From Serratia marcescens (lineage in GTDB: Bacteria > Pseudomonadota > Gammaproteobacteria > Enterobacterales > Enterobacteriaceae): a DNA stretch of 64,000 nt. The position numbers and the translations under genes were made by a program. Below the pieces are notes generated by a model. The model ran no database searches, was not told the origin of the DNA, and saw only the letters and a list, made by a program, of their open reading frames with translations. The stretch lies in contig NZ_VFMJ01000001.1 of NCBI RefSeq assembly GCF_006715005.1, positions 992,001-1,056,000 on the forward strand, given 5' to 3'. Each line of letters opens with the position of its first letter. Within the stretch, counting starts at the first letter, position 1. This document shows positions 17,904 through 26,271 of the stretch, piece after piece.

Positions 17904-17961
17904 GGGGGATTTTCCCCCATCAGGCGTTTTTTATTATAGGCCGCGTTTTTTTAAGCTGAAC
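17904..17961 (-). promoter_or_regulatory. LysR promoter with leader hairpin
   Basis: On the minus strand a perfect TATAAT (17938-17933) has a weak -35 (GTTCAG, 17961-17956) at 17-bp spacing. Downstream, GGGGG (17904-17908) and CCCCC (17914-17918) form a short hairpin that falls in the 5' leader if translation starts at GTG 17881. Confidence 0.5.
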
Positions 17962-17988
17962 GCCTTCCTGAGCTAAGCGAGAAAAAAT

Positions 17989-19296
17989 ATGAAAAGCAAA
18001 GTGTTTAACCGCAGCCTGCTGGCGGGCGTTGTCATCAGTCTCTGCAGCGGCCTGTTGGCGCCCGCCGCGCTGGCCGCCTGTGCGGGCACCGAACTCAGCG
18101 TCTGTCCCGCGCCTTTCGATGCGCAATTGCCGGATACGCACAAGATGCTCACCTGGAGCCAGAGCGATCGGGTGGTCGGTTTTCGTAACGACTACCGCAA
18201 CTATGCCGGGGATGTATTTCACCACGGTAATGCCACGCCGCTGCCGGCGGCCGCTAAACCGTTAAAGGACGCCAGTTATCGGGTGAATGGCAAAACCTAC
18301 AGCCTGCAGGACTATCTGCAGCGCCAGAACGTCAGCGGCATGCTGGTATTGAAAGACGGCAAAATCGCCTGGAAATATCTTGGGGAGGGCAATACCGACG
18401 CCACGCTGTGGACGTCGCGCTCGGTGGGCAAATCCGTGGTCGCCACGCTGGTGGGCGTGGCGATTAAACAGGGCAAAATCCGCTCGCTCGACGATCTCAT
18501 CACGCAATACGAACCCGATCTGAAAGGCACCGCGTGGGACGGCGTGACCCTCAGGCAGCTGATCACCCACACCTCCGGCGTGGCGTGGAATGAGGATTAC
18601 ACCAACCCGAAATCGGACTTCGCGCAGCTGACCGAGTGTGAAGCCAGGCCCGGCACCTACGCCTGCGTGCGCAAGCTGGTGGCCGGCTTGCAGCGTGCGC
18701 ACCCTGCCGGGCAGAACTGGTCTTACTCCTCCGGCGGCGCGTGGCTGCTGGGCGACGTGCTGGAGCGCGCCACCGGCATGCCGCTGGCGGCCTATCTGCA
18801 GCAAAGCATCTGGCAGCCGTACGGCATGGCGAGCGACGGCGTGTGGCATGCCTACGCCAAAGGCCAGCACGACGTGGGCGCGCACGGCTTCAACGCCACG
18901 CTGGAAGATTGGGGGCGCTTCGGCGAGTTCATTCTGCATAATGGGACGTTGCCGAACGGCAAACAGATCTTGCCGGAAGATTGGGTAGCCCAGTCGTCCA
19001 ATTGGACTCAGGCGGTGGGCTCGGTGTCGGCGGCGCATCCCAACGGCATTTACGGATTCCAATGGTGGAACAACGAAGTGCCGGTGAATGCGACCAACGT
19101 TGAGCCTGTTCCGCAGGCCTCCCTCAAGCATTCCCTGTGGGCGCTGGGGATCTTCGGCCAGATGATTATGGTCAATCAGGCGGAGAATCTGGTGATCGTC
19201 CAGTGGTCCACCTGGCCGCAGGCGGAGCCTTCTTTCAGCGCGCAACCGCTGGAGGCGTCGCTGATGTTTAGCGCGATAGCGAAGGAACTGCGTTAA
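17989..19296 (+). CDS. Exported serine hydrolase of the class C beta-lactamase family
   Basis: A 435-residue protein with a signal peptide (about residues 1-29, ending ALAA) and a beta-lactamase/EstB fold. The nucleophile motif SxxK is SVGK (in TSRSVGKSVVATL, about residue 141). The tyrosine motif is YSSGG, replacing the usual YxN, and a HTSG stretch is present. The family includes esterases and 6-aminohexanoate-dimer hydrolases rather than true beta-lactamases. The substrate is unknown. It is divergent from a LysR gene; a GC-rich hairpin follows. An antibiotic-resistance role is not supported by sequence alone. Confidence 0.85.
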   Translation: MKSKVFNRSLLAGVVISLCSGLLAPAALAACAGTELSVCPAPFDAQLPDTHKMLTWSQSDRVVGFRNDYRNYAGDVFHHGNATPLPAAAKPLKDASYRVNGKTYSLQDYLQRQNVSGMLVLKDGKIAWKYLGEGNTDATLWTSRSVGKSVVATLVGVAIKQGKIRSLDDLITQYEPDLKGTAWDGVTLRQLITHTSGVAWNEDYTNPKSDFAQLTECEARPGTYACVRKLVAGLQRAHPAGQNWSYSSGGAWLLGDVLERATGMPLAAYLQQSIWQPYGMASDGVWHAYAKGQHDVGAHGFNATLEDWGRFGEFILHNGTLPNGKQILPEDWVAQSSNWTQAVGSVSAAHPNGIYGFQWWNNEVPVNATNVEPVPQASLKHSLWALGIFGQMIMVNQAENLVIVQWSTWPQAEPSFSAQPLEASLMFSAIAKELR

Positions 19297-19310
19297 CTCT
19301 ATGTAGCAAG

Positions 19311-19341
19311 CAGGGGCGGTTGCCATTCCGCCCCTGTTATA
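19311..19341 (+). terminator. Terminator-like hairpin after serine hydrolase
   Basis: A perfect 9-bp stem CAGGGGCGG (19311-19319)/CCGCCCCTG (19328-19336) with an 8-nt loop is followed by a weak TTAT tail. Confidence 0.55.
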
Positions 19342-19492
19342 AATGTGCCCGTGCATATAACAGCGCGGAAACGGCGATCTGGGCTATGCTTTTCACCACA
19401 TCCACTTTGCGCCAAACGGGCGTGACAAAAGTGCGACATGTCAGGCCAGGTTGAAGCTCTATATCGAACGGCTCTTCACAGGAGTGGCTAAA

Positions 19493-19699
19493 TTGAAAAT
19501 CGATTGGCATAGCGCATTGCTAACACGCGCCACGATCGTGGACAAAAGCTACAAAAATACGCAAAACGTTCGTCGTTTCATGGTTGAGGCGTGCGGAGAA
19601 GATTTTCGCTTCGATCGTGAGTTTATGGCATGGATACGCAATGACATGCCAAAGACGTTAGGTGATGTCGTCGATGAGTGGCGGCGCAGGCACTCATAG
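19493..19699 (+). CDS. DUF6434 small protein
   Basis: A 68-residue protein with the pattern KIDWHSALLTR..VDKSYKNTQNVRRF..FDREFMAWIR..PKTLGDVVDEW, which I recognise as the DUF6434 family. It starts at TTG 19493, eight bases after AGGAG; a longer reading from 19451 adds 14 residues not typical of the family. No signal or membrane segment is seen. The function is unknown; the regular length suggests an intact gene. Confidence 0.7.
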   Translation: MKIDWHSALLTRATIVDKSYKNTQNVRRFMVEACGEDFRFDREFMAWIRNDMPKTLGDVVDEWRRRHS

Positions 19700-20106
19700 T
19701 CGTTCATAAACCCTAGCCGGTTAGGGGACGGTACGGGCAGCGCCTTATTGTTGGGTACCAGAACGGCCATTCATTTTGCTCAAGTCTTCAAATGGTTCTC
19801 TATCATAAAGTCCGGCAAGGTGTGAAATTTCAGGGCGCCTTATTGGAATGAGGCATAGCGATAAAATCCAGAGGGCGGAAGAAGTAAGTACTTGGCCATT
19901 AATCCAGAACCAGATATTGACCAGTGGCGGTCGCATGAGCTGATGTTGATTATTTAAACAATAATCAACTTTCTCATGTTTGCATTAATATCAGAAGGCC
20001 TACCAACTGTTTTTCCAAGAGAAAAATTCCTTCCGTCGTGATAGATTAAATTCATGAAATATTGTTTTCAAACTTAAACTATTTAAGATTTAATAATGAG
20101 GGAGTC
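19700..20106. other. Intergenic region with a long inverted repeat
   Basis: No supported gene. A 63-codon minus-strand ORF (19745-19936) encodes one hydrophobic stretch but has no ribosome binding site. A perfect 10-bp inverted repeat GTTGATTATT (19945-19954)/AATAATCAAC (19960-19969), flanked by CATGAG (19934-19939) and CTCATG (19973-19978), is the main structural feature. Confidence 0.5.
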
Positions 20107-21099
20107 ATGGGTTTATTCACTTTGGAAGATCAAGAATTCAAAAAGGTTGCTAAAACCACATTTATGCGCGAATCGATCCTTGAACGCAGGGATATTCAGT
20201 CAGCAATAGCCAAGAATATGAGCGATTTTTTGCCCGATTGCCTGGTAATCCAGGAAGAGTTTAACAATTGGGAAAATAGTCAACGTAGAATTGATTTACT
20301 CTGTATCGACAAGGCATTTAATCTGGTTGTCGTTGAGCTGAAGCGGGATGAACAAGGTGCGCATATGGAGCTTCAGGCGGTAAGGTATGCCGCCATGGTT
20401 TCACAAATGACGTTTAATGATGCTGCGGAGTGCTACCAAAAACATCTTGATAAAGAAGGTGTTGCTAAGAACGCAGAGCAGGAGATACTCAAGTTTTGTG
20501 AGCGAGACGAAAGTGAGATTGCTGACTTCAATACTCAGGTAAGGATCGTTCTGATCTCGGCTGATTTCTCTACGGAAGTGACTAATACGGTACTTTGGCT
20601 GAACAACAACGGGTTAAATGTCAGCTGTTTCAAGTTAAGCCCTTATCTACACCTTGATAAGATATTGGTCAATTTTGAACAGATAATACCACTGCCCGAA
20701 GCAAAAGATTTCTTGGTTAGACAGAAACGAAAAGAAACGGAGGCCAGGGATGCCAAAGAAAAAGGAGAGAGAGATTACTCGAAATTTATCTATAAGGGTG
20801 TGGTTTATAATAAAAGAAATCTGGCCTATGAGCTGATGAACGAATGGATTATGGATACTAATCCGTATGGTATGCAGGCGATAGCGTCCGTGTTTGGCGA
20901 TGATATCCATCGCAGCCTTATTAAAGCTGAACAGGATGTGATTGCGTCACGGCGTAAGCGATTTCATGATGAAACCATTGAGCTTGCCTCCGGTGAGATA
21001 GTGCTAGTGACTAATCAATGGAGTATTGGCTCTATTCAAAAGCTGATAAATAAGTTTGCCAGCCTTGGCTATAACATTGAGATGCACCAGCAAGATTGA
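20107..21099 (+). CDS. NucS/DUF91-like PD-(D/E)xK nuclease-fold protein
   Basis: A 330-residue protein. Residues about 60-90 carry the nuclease core RRIDLLCIDKAF then LVVVELKRDEQGAHMELQ, giving the D...ExK pattern of endonuclease NucS/DUF91 proteins. Residues 205-235 are Lys/Glu-rich and helical, and the C-terminal 100 residues form a separate unrecognised domain. It starts at ATG 20107 after GAGGGAG. It is a single gene in an accessory stretch, with lower GC than its neighbours. DNA repair or phage-defence roles are both possible; neither is shown. Confidence 0.65.
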   Translation: MGLFTLEDQEFKKVAKTTFMRESILERRDIQSAIAKNMSDFLPDCLVIQEEFNNWENSQRRIDLLCIDKAFNLVVVELKRDEQGAHMELQAVRYAAMVSQMTFNDAAECYQKHLDKEGVAKNAEQEILKFCERDESEIADFNTQVRIVLISADFSTEVTNTVLWLNNNGLNVSCFKLSPYLHLDKILVNFEQIIPLPEAKDFLVRQKRKETEARDAKEKGERDYSKFIYKGVVYNKRNLAYELMNEWIMDTNPYGMQAIASVFGDDIHRSLIKAEQDVIASRRKRFHDETIELASGEIVLVTNQWSIGSIQKLINKFASLGYNIEMHQQD

Positions 21100-21233
21100 T
21101 GCCAGGCGGCCAATCAGATGAGTCTCAGCACGCAAAGCGGAACCTTGCCCCTGTATGTGATGGCATTGTTCCGCTTGATACTCTCTCCGTTGTCCGCAAG
21201 CATGCCAGGCACGCCTCTGCATCAGCGCTTTCC

Positions 21234-22313
21234 CTAACCCCGCCGATCAAACCGATAAACCAGCGCCAACGCCAGCGCCAGGATCAAAAGCGGCGGGGCG
21301 AGGGCGGTGAAAGGCGCATTGAGGGCGAACAGCAACCCCAGGTTGAGGACAATCTGATAAGCGATGTAGGTCAACAGCCCGACGATCACGCCGAGCGCTA
21401 ACCGGCTGCCCATGCCGGGCGCACGCGGGGCGGTGAAGGTAAACGGGATGGCCAGCAAAATCATCGCCAGCACCAGCAGGGGCTGGCCGAGTTTTTTCCA
21501 CAGCGCCAGGCGGTATTCGGTGCTGGGCTGGCCCGAGCCCTGCAGGTAATCGATATAGCGATCCAGCTGTTGGAGCGAGAAGCTGCCGGCCGGCAGGGTC
21601 AGCTCTTTCAGGCTCGGCACGGTGAACAGCGAGCGCCACGGCAGGCTGCTCTGCCGCTCAATCGTCTCCTTGCCGCCTTGCCAACTTTTCTGCATCACGT
21701 TGTGCAGCAGCCAGCTGCCGTCGGCGGCGGTGCTGGCGCTTTCGGCGTAAAGGTAAGATTCCAGCGCGCGGTTGGCCTGATAACGGAAGATCTCAATGCC
21801 GTGGGGCTGGTCGTTCTCATCGACGGTTTTTACCGTCGCAAACTCGTTGCCGCGCCGCGCCCACAGCGGGTTCACGGTGACGTCGTTATCGTTCGACTGC
21901 GCCAGGGCGTTGTTCTTCATTTGCAGCGCGCGTTGCTGCAGCGGCGAGGCGGCCCATTCATCGAGGGCGCCGAGCGAGAGGTTCATCAGCAGCCCGGCGG
22001 CGAGCATCACCAGCGCAATGCGGAATATCGACATCCCGGCGGAGCGGATCGCGGTCAGCTCCAGGGTTTTAGACAGCTGCCCCAGCCCGACGATGCCGCC
22101 GAGCAGCGCGATAAACGGCCCCAGATCGACCAGGCTGCGCGGCAGGGTCAGCACGGTCACCAGCAGCGCCTGCTGCCAGCGGTAGCCGCCCGGGGTCACG
22201 TCCTCCAGCTCGTTGATCAGCGTGAAGGTGGTGAACAGCGGGATGAGCAGCCCGGCCGCGGCGGCGAAGCCGATGAACACGTTGCGGATCAGGTAACGGC
22301 TAAAAATAGTCAT
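21234..22313 (-). CDS. LptG-like YjgP/YjgQ-family permease (divergent paralogue)
   Basis: A 359-residue inner-membrane protein of the LptF/LptG family: N-terminal transmembrane segments, a periplasmic beta-rich domain (about residues 125-270), then three C-terminal transmembrane segments. The family coupling-helix region appears as LSKTLELTAIRSAGMS (about residue 85). It starts at ATG 22313, sharing ATGA with the upstream LptF-like gene. Sequence differs clearly from the canonical LPS exporter pair that Enterobacterales carry beside pepA; no pepA, LptB or LptC gene is here. It probably works with a shared ATPase on a different lipid; the adjacent ceramide genes suggest a sphingolipid. That is inference. 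Confidence 0.85.
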   Translation of the reverse strand: MTIFSRYLIRNVFIGFAAAAGLLIPLFTTFTLINELEDVTPGGYRWQQALLVTVLTLPRSLVDLGPFIALLGGIVGLGQLSKTLELTAIRSAGMSIFRIALVMLAAGLLMNLSLGALDEWAASPLQQRALQMKNNALAQSNDNDVTVNPLWARRGNEFATVKTVDENDQPHGIEIFRYQANRALESYLYAESASTAADGSWLLHNVMQKSWQGGKETIERQSSLPWRSLFTVPSLKELTLPAGSFSLQQLDRYIDYLQGSGQPSTEYRLALWKKLGQPLLVLAMILLAIPFTFTAPRAPGMGSRLALGVIVGLLTYIAYQIVLNLGLLFALNAPFTALAPPLLILALALALVYRFDRRG

Positions 22314-23380
22314 CGGGAGGGTGTCCGCAGCAGGGATAAGTCGCGCGCCAGCAGCAGGGCGATGCCGACAGCCATCGCCAGCGGCACCAGCCAAACGCCG
22401 GGGATCGTCGGCAGAGAGCCGTTGGCCACCAGCGTGCGGCAAATGTTGCCGCCGTAGAAAATCACGGTAAACAGCACCGTCAGGGGCAGCAGCGCGGCGT
22501 AGCGTCCCTGTCGCGGCTTGATGCGGCTAAAGGGGATCGCCAGCAGCACCATCAGCACGGTGGTCAGCCCGCGGCTTTCGCGCCATTGCAGTTCGGCGGC
22601 GTCACCCGGATCGGCGGAGCGCGCCAGCTCCGCCGGCGAGGCCGATTTGTGCCGGCTCTCGGCGCTGGGCACGAACGGTTTAAGCGCGATGTCAAAGTTG
22701 TCGTAGTTCTGCCCGTTGTCGTCGGTGCCCTGGCGATCCAGCACATAGGCGGTGCCGGTTTTCAGCCGCACGGCGGGGCTGGCGGGAGAGGCGTCGAGCA
22801 CCTCCACCGACTGCGCGCGGTACAGGTTGGTGTGATGGCCGCCGCGCACATAAATCAGGGCGTCCGTCAGGTGGTTGGCCGTTTTGTCGACGTGATTGGC
22901 GAGGATCATGCGGCCGTTGCCGCTGACGTTGAATTTGTCGGCCTGCAGGTGGCTCACGTCCAGCACCGACTGCGACTCTTGCTGCAGCTGATAAATATTG
23001 GCGTACGCCCAGGGCCTGCCATACAGCGACAGCAGCGTGACCGCGATCGCCAGCGGCACGGCCAGTATCAGCACCGCTTTGTACAGCCGCAGCGGGCTGG
23101 CGCCGGCGGCCAGCATGGCGGTGATCTCCGCATCGCTGTACAGCTGGCTCAGCGCCACCGCCACCGAGACATACAGCGCGACGGGCAATATCATCTCCAG
23201 CGCGATCAGCGATTTATAGAAAACCACCTCGGCCACCACCCGCAGCGCCAGCGTGCCGTTGGCGGCGTCGGTCAGGTAGCGCTGGGCGGAGTAGCTGGCG
23301 AACATAAAGATCAGAAACCCGGCGATCATCATCACCAGGCGTCGGATCTCAACCGTGATATAGCGTTCAATCAAAGACAT
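22310..23380 (-). CDS. LptF-like YjgP/YjgQ-family permease (divergent paralogue)
   Basis: A 356-residue partner of the LptG-like protein, with the same six-helix plus periplasmic-domain layout. The conserved coupling region reads LYSDAEITAMLAAGAS (about residues 80-95). The periplasmic domain contains NVSGNGRMILANHVD, comparable to the LptF/G jellyroll. The start at 23380 follows GGGAG. It lies between a YtfJ-family gene (29 bp upstream) and the LptG-like gene (4-bp overlap). Canonical LptF begins quite differently, so this is a second set. Export of LPS or another lipid to the outer membrane is the family role. Confidence 0.85.
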   Translation of the reverse strand: MSLIERYITVEIRRLVMMIAGFLIFMFASYSAQRYLTDAANGTLALRVVAEVVFYKSLIALEMILPVALYVSVAVALSQLYSDAEITAMLAAGASPLRLYKAVLILAVPLAIAVTLLSLYGRPWAYANIYQLQQESQSVLDVSHLQADKFNVSGNGRMILANHVDKTANHLTDALIYVRGGHHTNLYRAQSVEVLDASPASPAVRLKTGTAYVLDRQGTDDNGQNYDNFDIALKPFVPSAESRHKSASPAELARSADPGDAAELQWRESRGLTTVLMVLLAIPFSRIKPRQGRYAALLPLTVLFTVIFYGGNICRTLVANGSLPTIPGVWLVPLAMAVGIALLLARDLSLLRTPSR

Positions 23381-23408
23381 GCGTCATCGGCTCCCGGCGG
23401 CGTGCGCG

Positions 23409-23978
23409 TCATGGCGTCTCCCGGTCGATCAGGGTGCGCAGCAGGGCGATCACCTGGTCAACTTCCTGCGGGGTGAGTGCGCCGTCCTTCGCCCACTGCA
23501 CGCGCCCGGCCTTATCCAGCACCACGATGGTGGAGCTCTCCTCCGGCAGCCGCCAGGCCATGCGCCCCAGCCCGTCGCTGTCGACGATGAACTGCGCCCA
23601 GGGGTAATGCCGCTTGTTTTTCTCGATCTTGCCGCGCACGAAGAAGCCGGAGCCCGGTATCGCGTCGTCGGTGTTGACGATGGTGGTCGGCTGGAAGCGA
23701 TCGCCCGGCAGGTTAGCGTCCTTGACGGCGTTGATCAGCAACGAGTTCTTCTTTTTGGCGGAGGTGCGCCCGGCGATGTACTGGATCACCCGCACCTTGC
23801 CCGCCAGTTTTGCGCTGTTCCACGGCCGGTAGCTGAAATCGCCGTTGCGCAGCAGCAGCTCGCCGCGATCGGCGATGGCTATTGGCGCCACCGGCCGGCC
23901 ATGCATGAAGTTATGCGCGGATGCCGCCAGCGGCGACAGCAGCAGGGCGAGGGTCAGCAAGCGACGTAACGTCATCAT
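23409..23978 (-). CDS. YtfJ-family periplasmic protein (thioredoxin-like fold)
   Basis: About 189 residues with a signal peptide (MMTLRRLLTLALLLSPLAASA). The mature part matches the YtfJ family: LAGKVRVIQYIAGRTSAKKKN, TTIVNTDDAIPGSGFFV, and ESSTIVVLDKAGRVQWAKDGAL near the end. The thioredoxin-like fold lacks a CxxC redox pair. The start is uncertain: ATG 23978 gives the cleanest signal peptide, and TTG 23990 is possible. It sits in the lipid-export operon, 17 bp after the CHAD-like gene. A link to envelope lipid transport is contextual only. Confidence 0.8.
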   Translation of the reverse strand: MMTLRRLLTLALLLSPLAASAHNFMHGRPVAPIAIADRGELLLRNGDFSYRPWNSAKLAGKVRVIQYIAGRTSAKKKNSLLINAVKDANLPGDRFQPTTIVNTDDAIPGSGFFVRGKIEKNKRHYPWAQFIVDSDGLGRMAWRLPEESSTIVVLDKAGRVQWAKDGALTPQEVDQVIALLRTLIDRETP

Positions 23979-23995
23979 GGCTACGCGCAACGCGC

Positions 23996-24865
23996 TTATC
24001 TGCCCGCCGCGATGGCCGGCTGGGAATACGACAGCGGAAAGCGCGCCAGCAGCAGCTCCAGGCGCTGGCGGATGTCGATATCCAGGATCGCCGGCCTATC
24101 ATAGATATCGCCGCCGGCCAGCTTGTCCGCCACCATCACGTCGTGTCGGTCGCCCATCAGGCCGTTAATCGCCGCCAGGAAGCGCGAGATCTGCCGGGCC
24201 TCGCGGTTGTCGGGATCGATCGATCTCAGCGTGTCGTAAAACGACACCTGGCGGCTGACGATTTTGCGCACGTCGTGGAACTGATGTCCGGTCAGCGCCG
24301 GGCTGGCGATCAGCGTCTGCAGCTGGCGCATCTGCTCCTGGCGGTAGGTGATAAAGCCCTGTGCGCTTTCCAGCCGGGTGTGGCGCAGCGCATAGCGCAC
24401 AGATGACCACACCGGCTTGCTGAGCAGCAGCCGCAGCAGGTTGCCGTACAGCGTCAGGTTCTTCTGGTTGCCGTTGCGAAACGCGTCCTGAAAATGGCCG
24501 AGCACCACGGTGGTGATGTGGAACAGGCGGTTAGCGCGATGGGGCGCGCCGTACAGCTGCTGGGCGAAGCGCAGGTGCTTATAGCGGGCGCGGATATATT
24601 TGTAGCGCATGCGGGTAGCCGCCGCCAACTGCGGGTCTTGCAGGAAACCGTTCACCAACTGCAGCAGCTCGCGGCGGGAAAAGCCGTCTTCCCAAAACTG
24701 CAGGCACAGCGCGTAGTTGTCCCGAATGCTCTCGGGAGAGCATTCCAGATCGATCTGCTGCGGCAGGCTGATATTCGCCTCAACCAGGTCGTCCTCTTCC
24801 ACCGCGACAAACAGCGCCTGGGTGGTTTCGGCGGAGAACTTCTTCCAATTCGTGTTAGCGGTCAT
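23996..24865 (-). CDS. Uncharacterised CHAD-like helical protein
   Basis: A 289-residue, alpha-helical, Arg/His-rich protein with no signal peptide or membrane segment. The second half (for example TGHQFHDVRKIVSRQVSFYDTL, about residues 190-212) resembles CHAD domains, whose conserved histidines and basic residues bind polyphosphate-like anions. The assignment is tentative. It overlaps the flippase gene by four bases (ATGA) and precedes the YtfJ-family gene, so it is translationally tied to the lipid-export operon. A cytoplasmic accessory role with a phosphorylated lipid or intermediate is a guess. Confidence 0.5.
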   Translation of the reverse strand: MTANTNWKKFSAETTQALFVAVEEDDLVEANISLPQQIDLECSPESIRDNYALCLQFWEDGFSRRELLQLVNGFLQDPQLAAATRMRYKYIRARYKHLRFAQQLYGAPHRANRLFHITTVVLGHFQDAFRNGNQKNLTLYGNLLRLLLSKPVWSSVRYALRHTRLESAQGFITYRQEQMRQLQTLIASPALTGHQFHDVRKIVSRQVSFYDTLRSIDPDNREARQISRFLAAINGLMGDRHDVMVADKLAGGDIYDRPAILDIDIRQRLELLLARFPLSYSQPAIAAGR

Positions 24866-26199
24866 TGATTACTCTCTTTGGGCACATTCAGCCCCAACAT
24901 AAAGCGATTGCGGTAGGCGCCGATCGTCGGTATCAGGGATAACAGAACGTCTAAACATTGCCCCAGTAAATAAGCGAAGGCGGCGCCCTGCACGCCGAAG
25001 GCATACGCCATCGACACCAGCAGCGCAATGTAGGCCGCCGAGGCCGTCGCCTGCGCGATCAGGAAAGCGCGCTGCTTGCCTGCCATAAACAGTAAAGATT
25101 CCTGCGGGAAGCCCATCATGGAAACGATGATCGCGCCCAGCATGATTTGAATCAGGTCATAGGCTTCCAGGTATTGCTGCCCGAACACCGCGGAAATAAG
25201 CGGTTTGCCCACCAGCAACATCAACACCGCGACGGCCAGGCCGATGCCGCCGGCCAGCAGCGAGGAGCGCAGGCCCAGCAGCCACGGGGTCTTGGTGCGC
25301 GGATCCAGGCGCATGATCTCGGGATAGAAGCTTTTCTCCAGCAGCTTGGCCGGGGTGCCCGTCGCATCGAAGAAGGTCATGGCGATCTTGAACAGCCCGG
25401 CGGCGGCCGGCCCGAGCACCACGCCCACCAGCACGGTGGTGCAGGAGTTGCGCGCGGCCCAGATGGTATGGGCGATGTTGGTGGTCCAGACGAAGTTCCA
25501 GGCGCCCTCGATGCGGCGCGCGACGTTGAACAGGCGCGGCCTCAGCGCGCCGTGGATATCGCGGCGGCGCAGTTCGCGCGCGGTGAACCACCAAAACAGC
25601 GTGCCGCCGATCAGGTTAGAGGCGTACCAGGTGACGATAAAGCCGGGGAACCCCAGATCGAAATAATAGGAGATGACGCTGCCCACCGCCTGCAGGAACG
25701 GCTTGATCGCCTGCTGGATGGCGATGAGATCGAAACGGTTGAAGGCGCGCAGCACGCCGGTCGGCGTGGACGAGGTCATCGACGGGATCAGGGTGCAGTA
25801 CAGCATGGCGAGCCAGAAGCTTTCGCTGTCCAGCCCCAGGGCGTGAGACAAGAACGGCAGCATGATCATGCCGCCCAGCACGGCGATGACGCCGCTGGCG
25901 ATATCCAGCCCGAAGGAGAAGGCGACGACGTCGCGGAAGCGCCCGGTGTTTTGATGCTCCAGCGCCGGGGTGCCGAATTGCACCACAAACTGCCAGGTCT
26001 GGAATTTGATGAAATCGCTGACCGCTTTGGTGTAGGCCTGGATCACCACCAGCACGCCGAACATTTCAGGCGACATGCCTTTACCGGCGCAGGAGAGCGC
26101 CAGCAGGCCAAGCAGCGCGCTGGCGACGCTGCCGGAGCCTAAGTAGGCGGCATTACGTAAAATGGAGCGAAACGCACCATCGGAAAACCACCGTTTCAT
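24862..26199 (-). CDS. Wzx/MATE-like lipid-linked oligosaccharide flippase family protein
   Basis: A 445-residue polytopic protein with about 12 hydrophobic segments and the polysaccharide-transporter (PST) family layout: an N-terminal amphipathic stretch, then LGSGSVASALLGLLALSCAGK. Conserved polar residues occur inside helices 1 and 7, as in Wzx proteins (for example NIAHTIWAARNSCTTVLVG). No glycosyltransferase or polymerase genes accompany it, unlike O-antigen clusters. It sits between two thymidylate-kinase-like genes and the LptFG-like pair. A lipid-flipping step before export is the simplest reading. Confidence 0.85.
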   Translation of the reverse strand: MKRWFSDGAFRSILRNAAYLGSGSVASALLGLLALSCAGKGMSPEMFGVLVVIQAYTKAVSDFIKFQTWQFVVQFGTPALEHQNTGRFRDVVAFSFGLDIASGVIAVLGGMIMLPFLSHALGLDSESFWLAMLYCTLIPSMTSSTPTGVLRAFNRFDLIAIQQAIKPFLQAVGSVISYYFDLGFPGFIVTWYASNLIGGTLFWWFTARELRRRDIHGALRPRLFNVARRIEGAWNFVWTTNIAHTIWAARNSCTTVLVGVVLGPAAAGLFKIAMTFFDATGTPAKLLEKSFYPEIMRLDPRTKTPWLLGLRSSLLAGGIGLAVAVLMLLVGKPLISAVFGQQYLEAYDLIQIMLGAIIVSMMGFPQESLLFMAGKQRAFLIAQATASAAYIALLVSMAYAFGVQGAAFAYLLGQCLDVLLSLIPTIGAYRNRFMLGLNVPKESNQ

Positions 26200-26271
26200 A
26201 ACCCAAACCAGCCGTTATCGTTATTTTTCTGCATCTTGTGTTCCGCTGTCATGCGCTTGCCCTGTATGCGT

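Noticed and set aside
17989..19296. Reading the serine hydrolase as a beta-lactamase resistance gene
   Set aside because: It has SxxK but lacks the YxN and KTG context of class C beta-lactamases and is longer; it fits the esterase-like branch better.
19745..19936. 63-residue minus-strand ORF with a hydrophobic stretch
   Set aside because: No ribosome binding site, and a stop codon closes the frame upstream without another start. It could be a gene fragment but cannot be supported.
21234..23380. Reading the LptF/LptG-like pair as the housekeeping LPS exporter
   Set aside because: The sequences differ from canonical LptF/LptG N-termini and pepA is absent; the surrounding genes point to another lipid.
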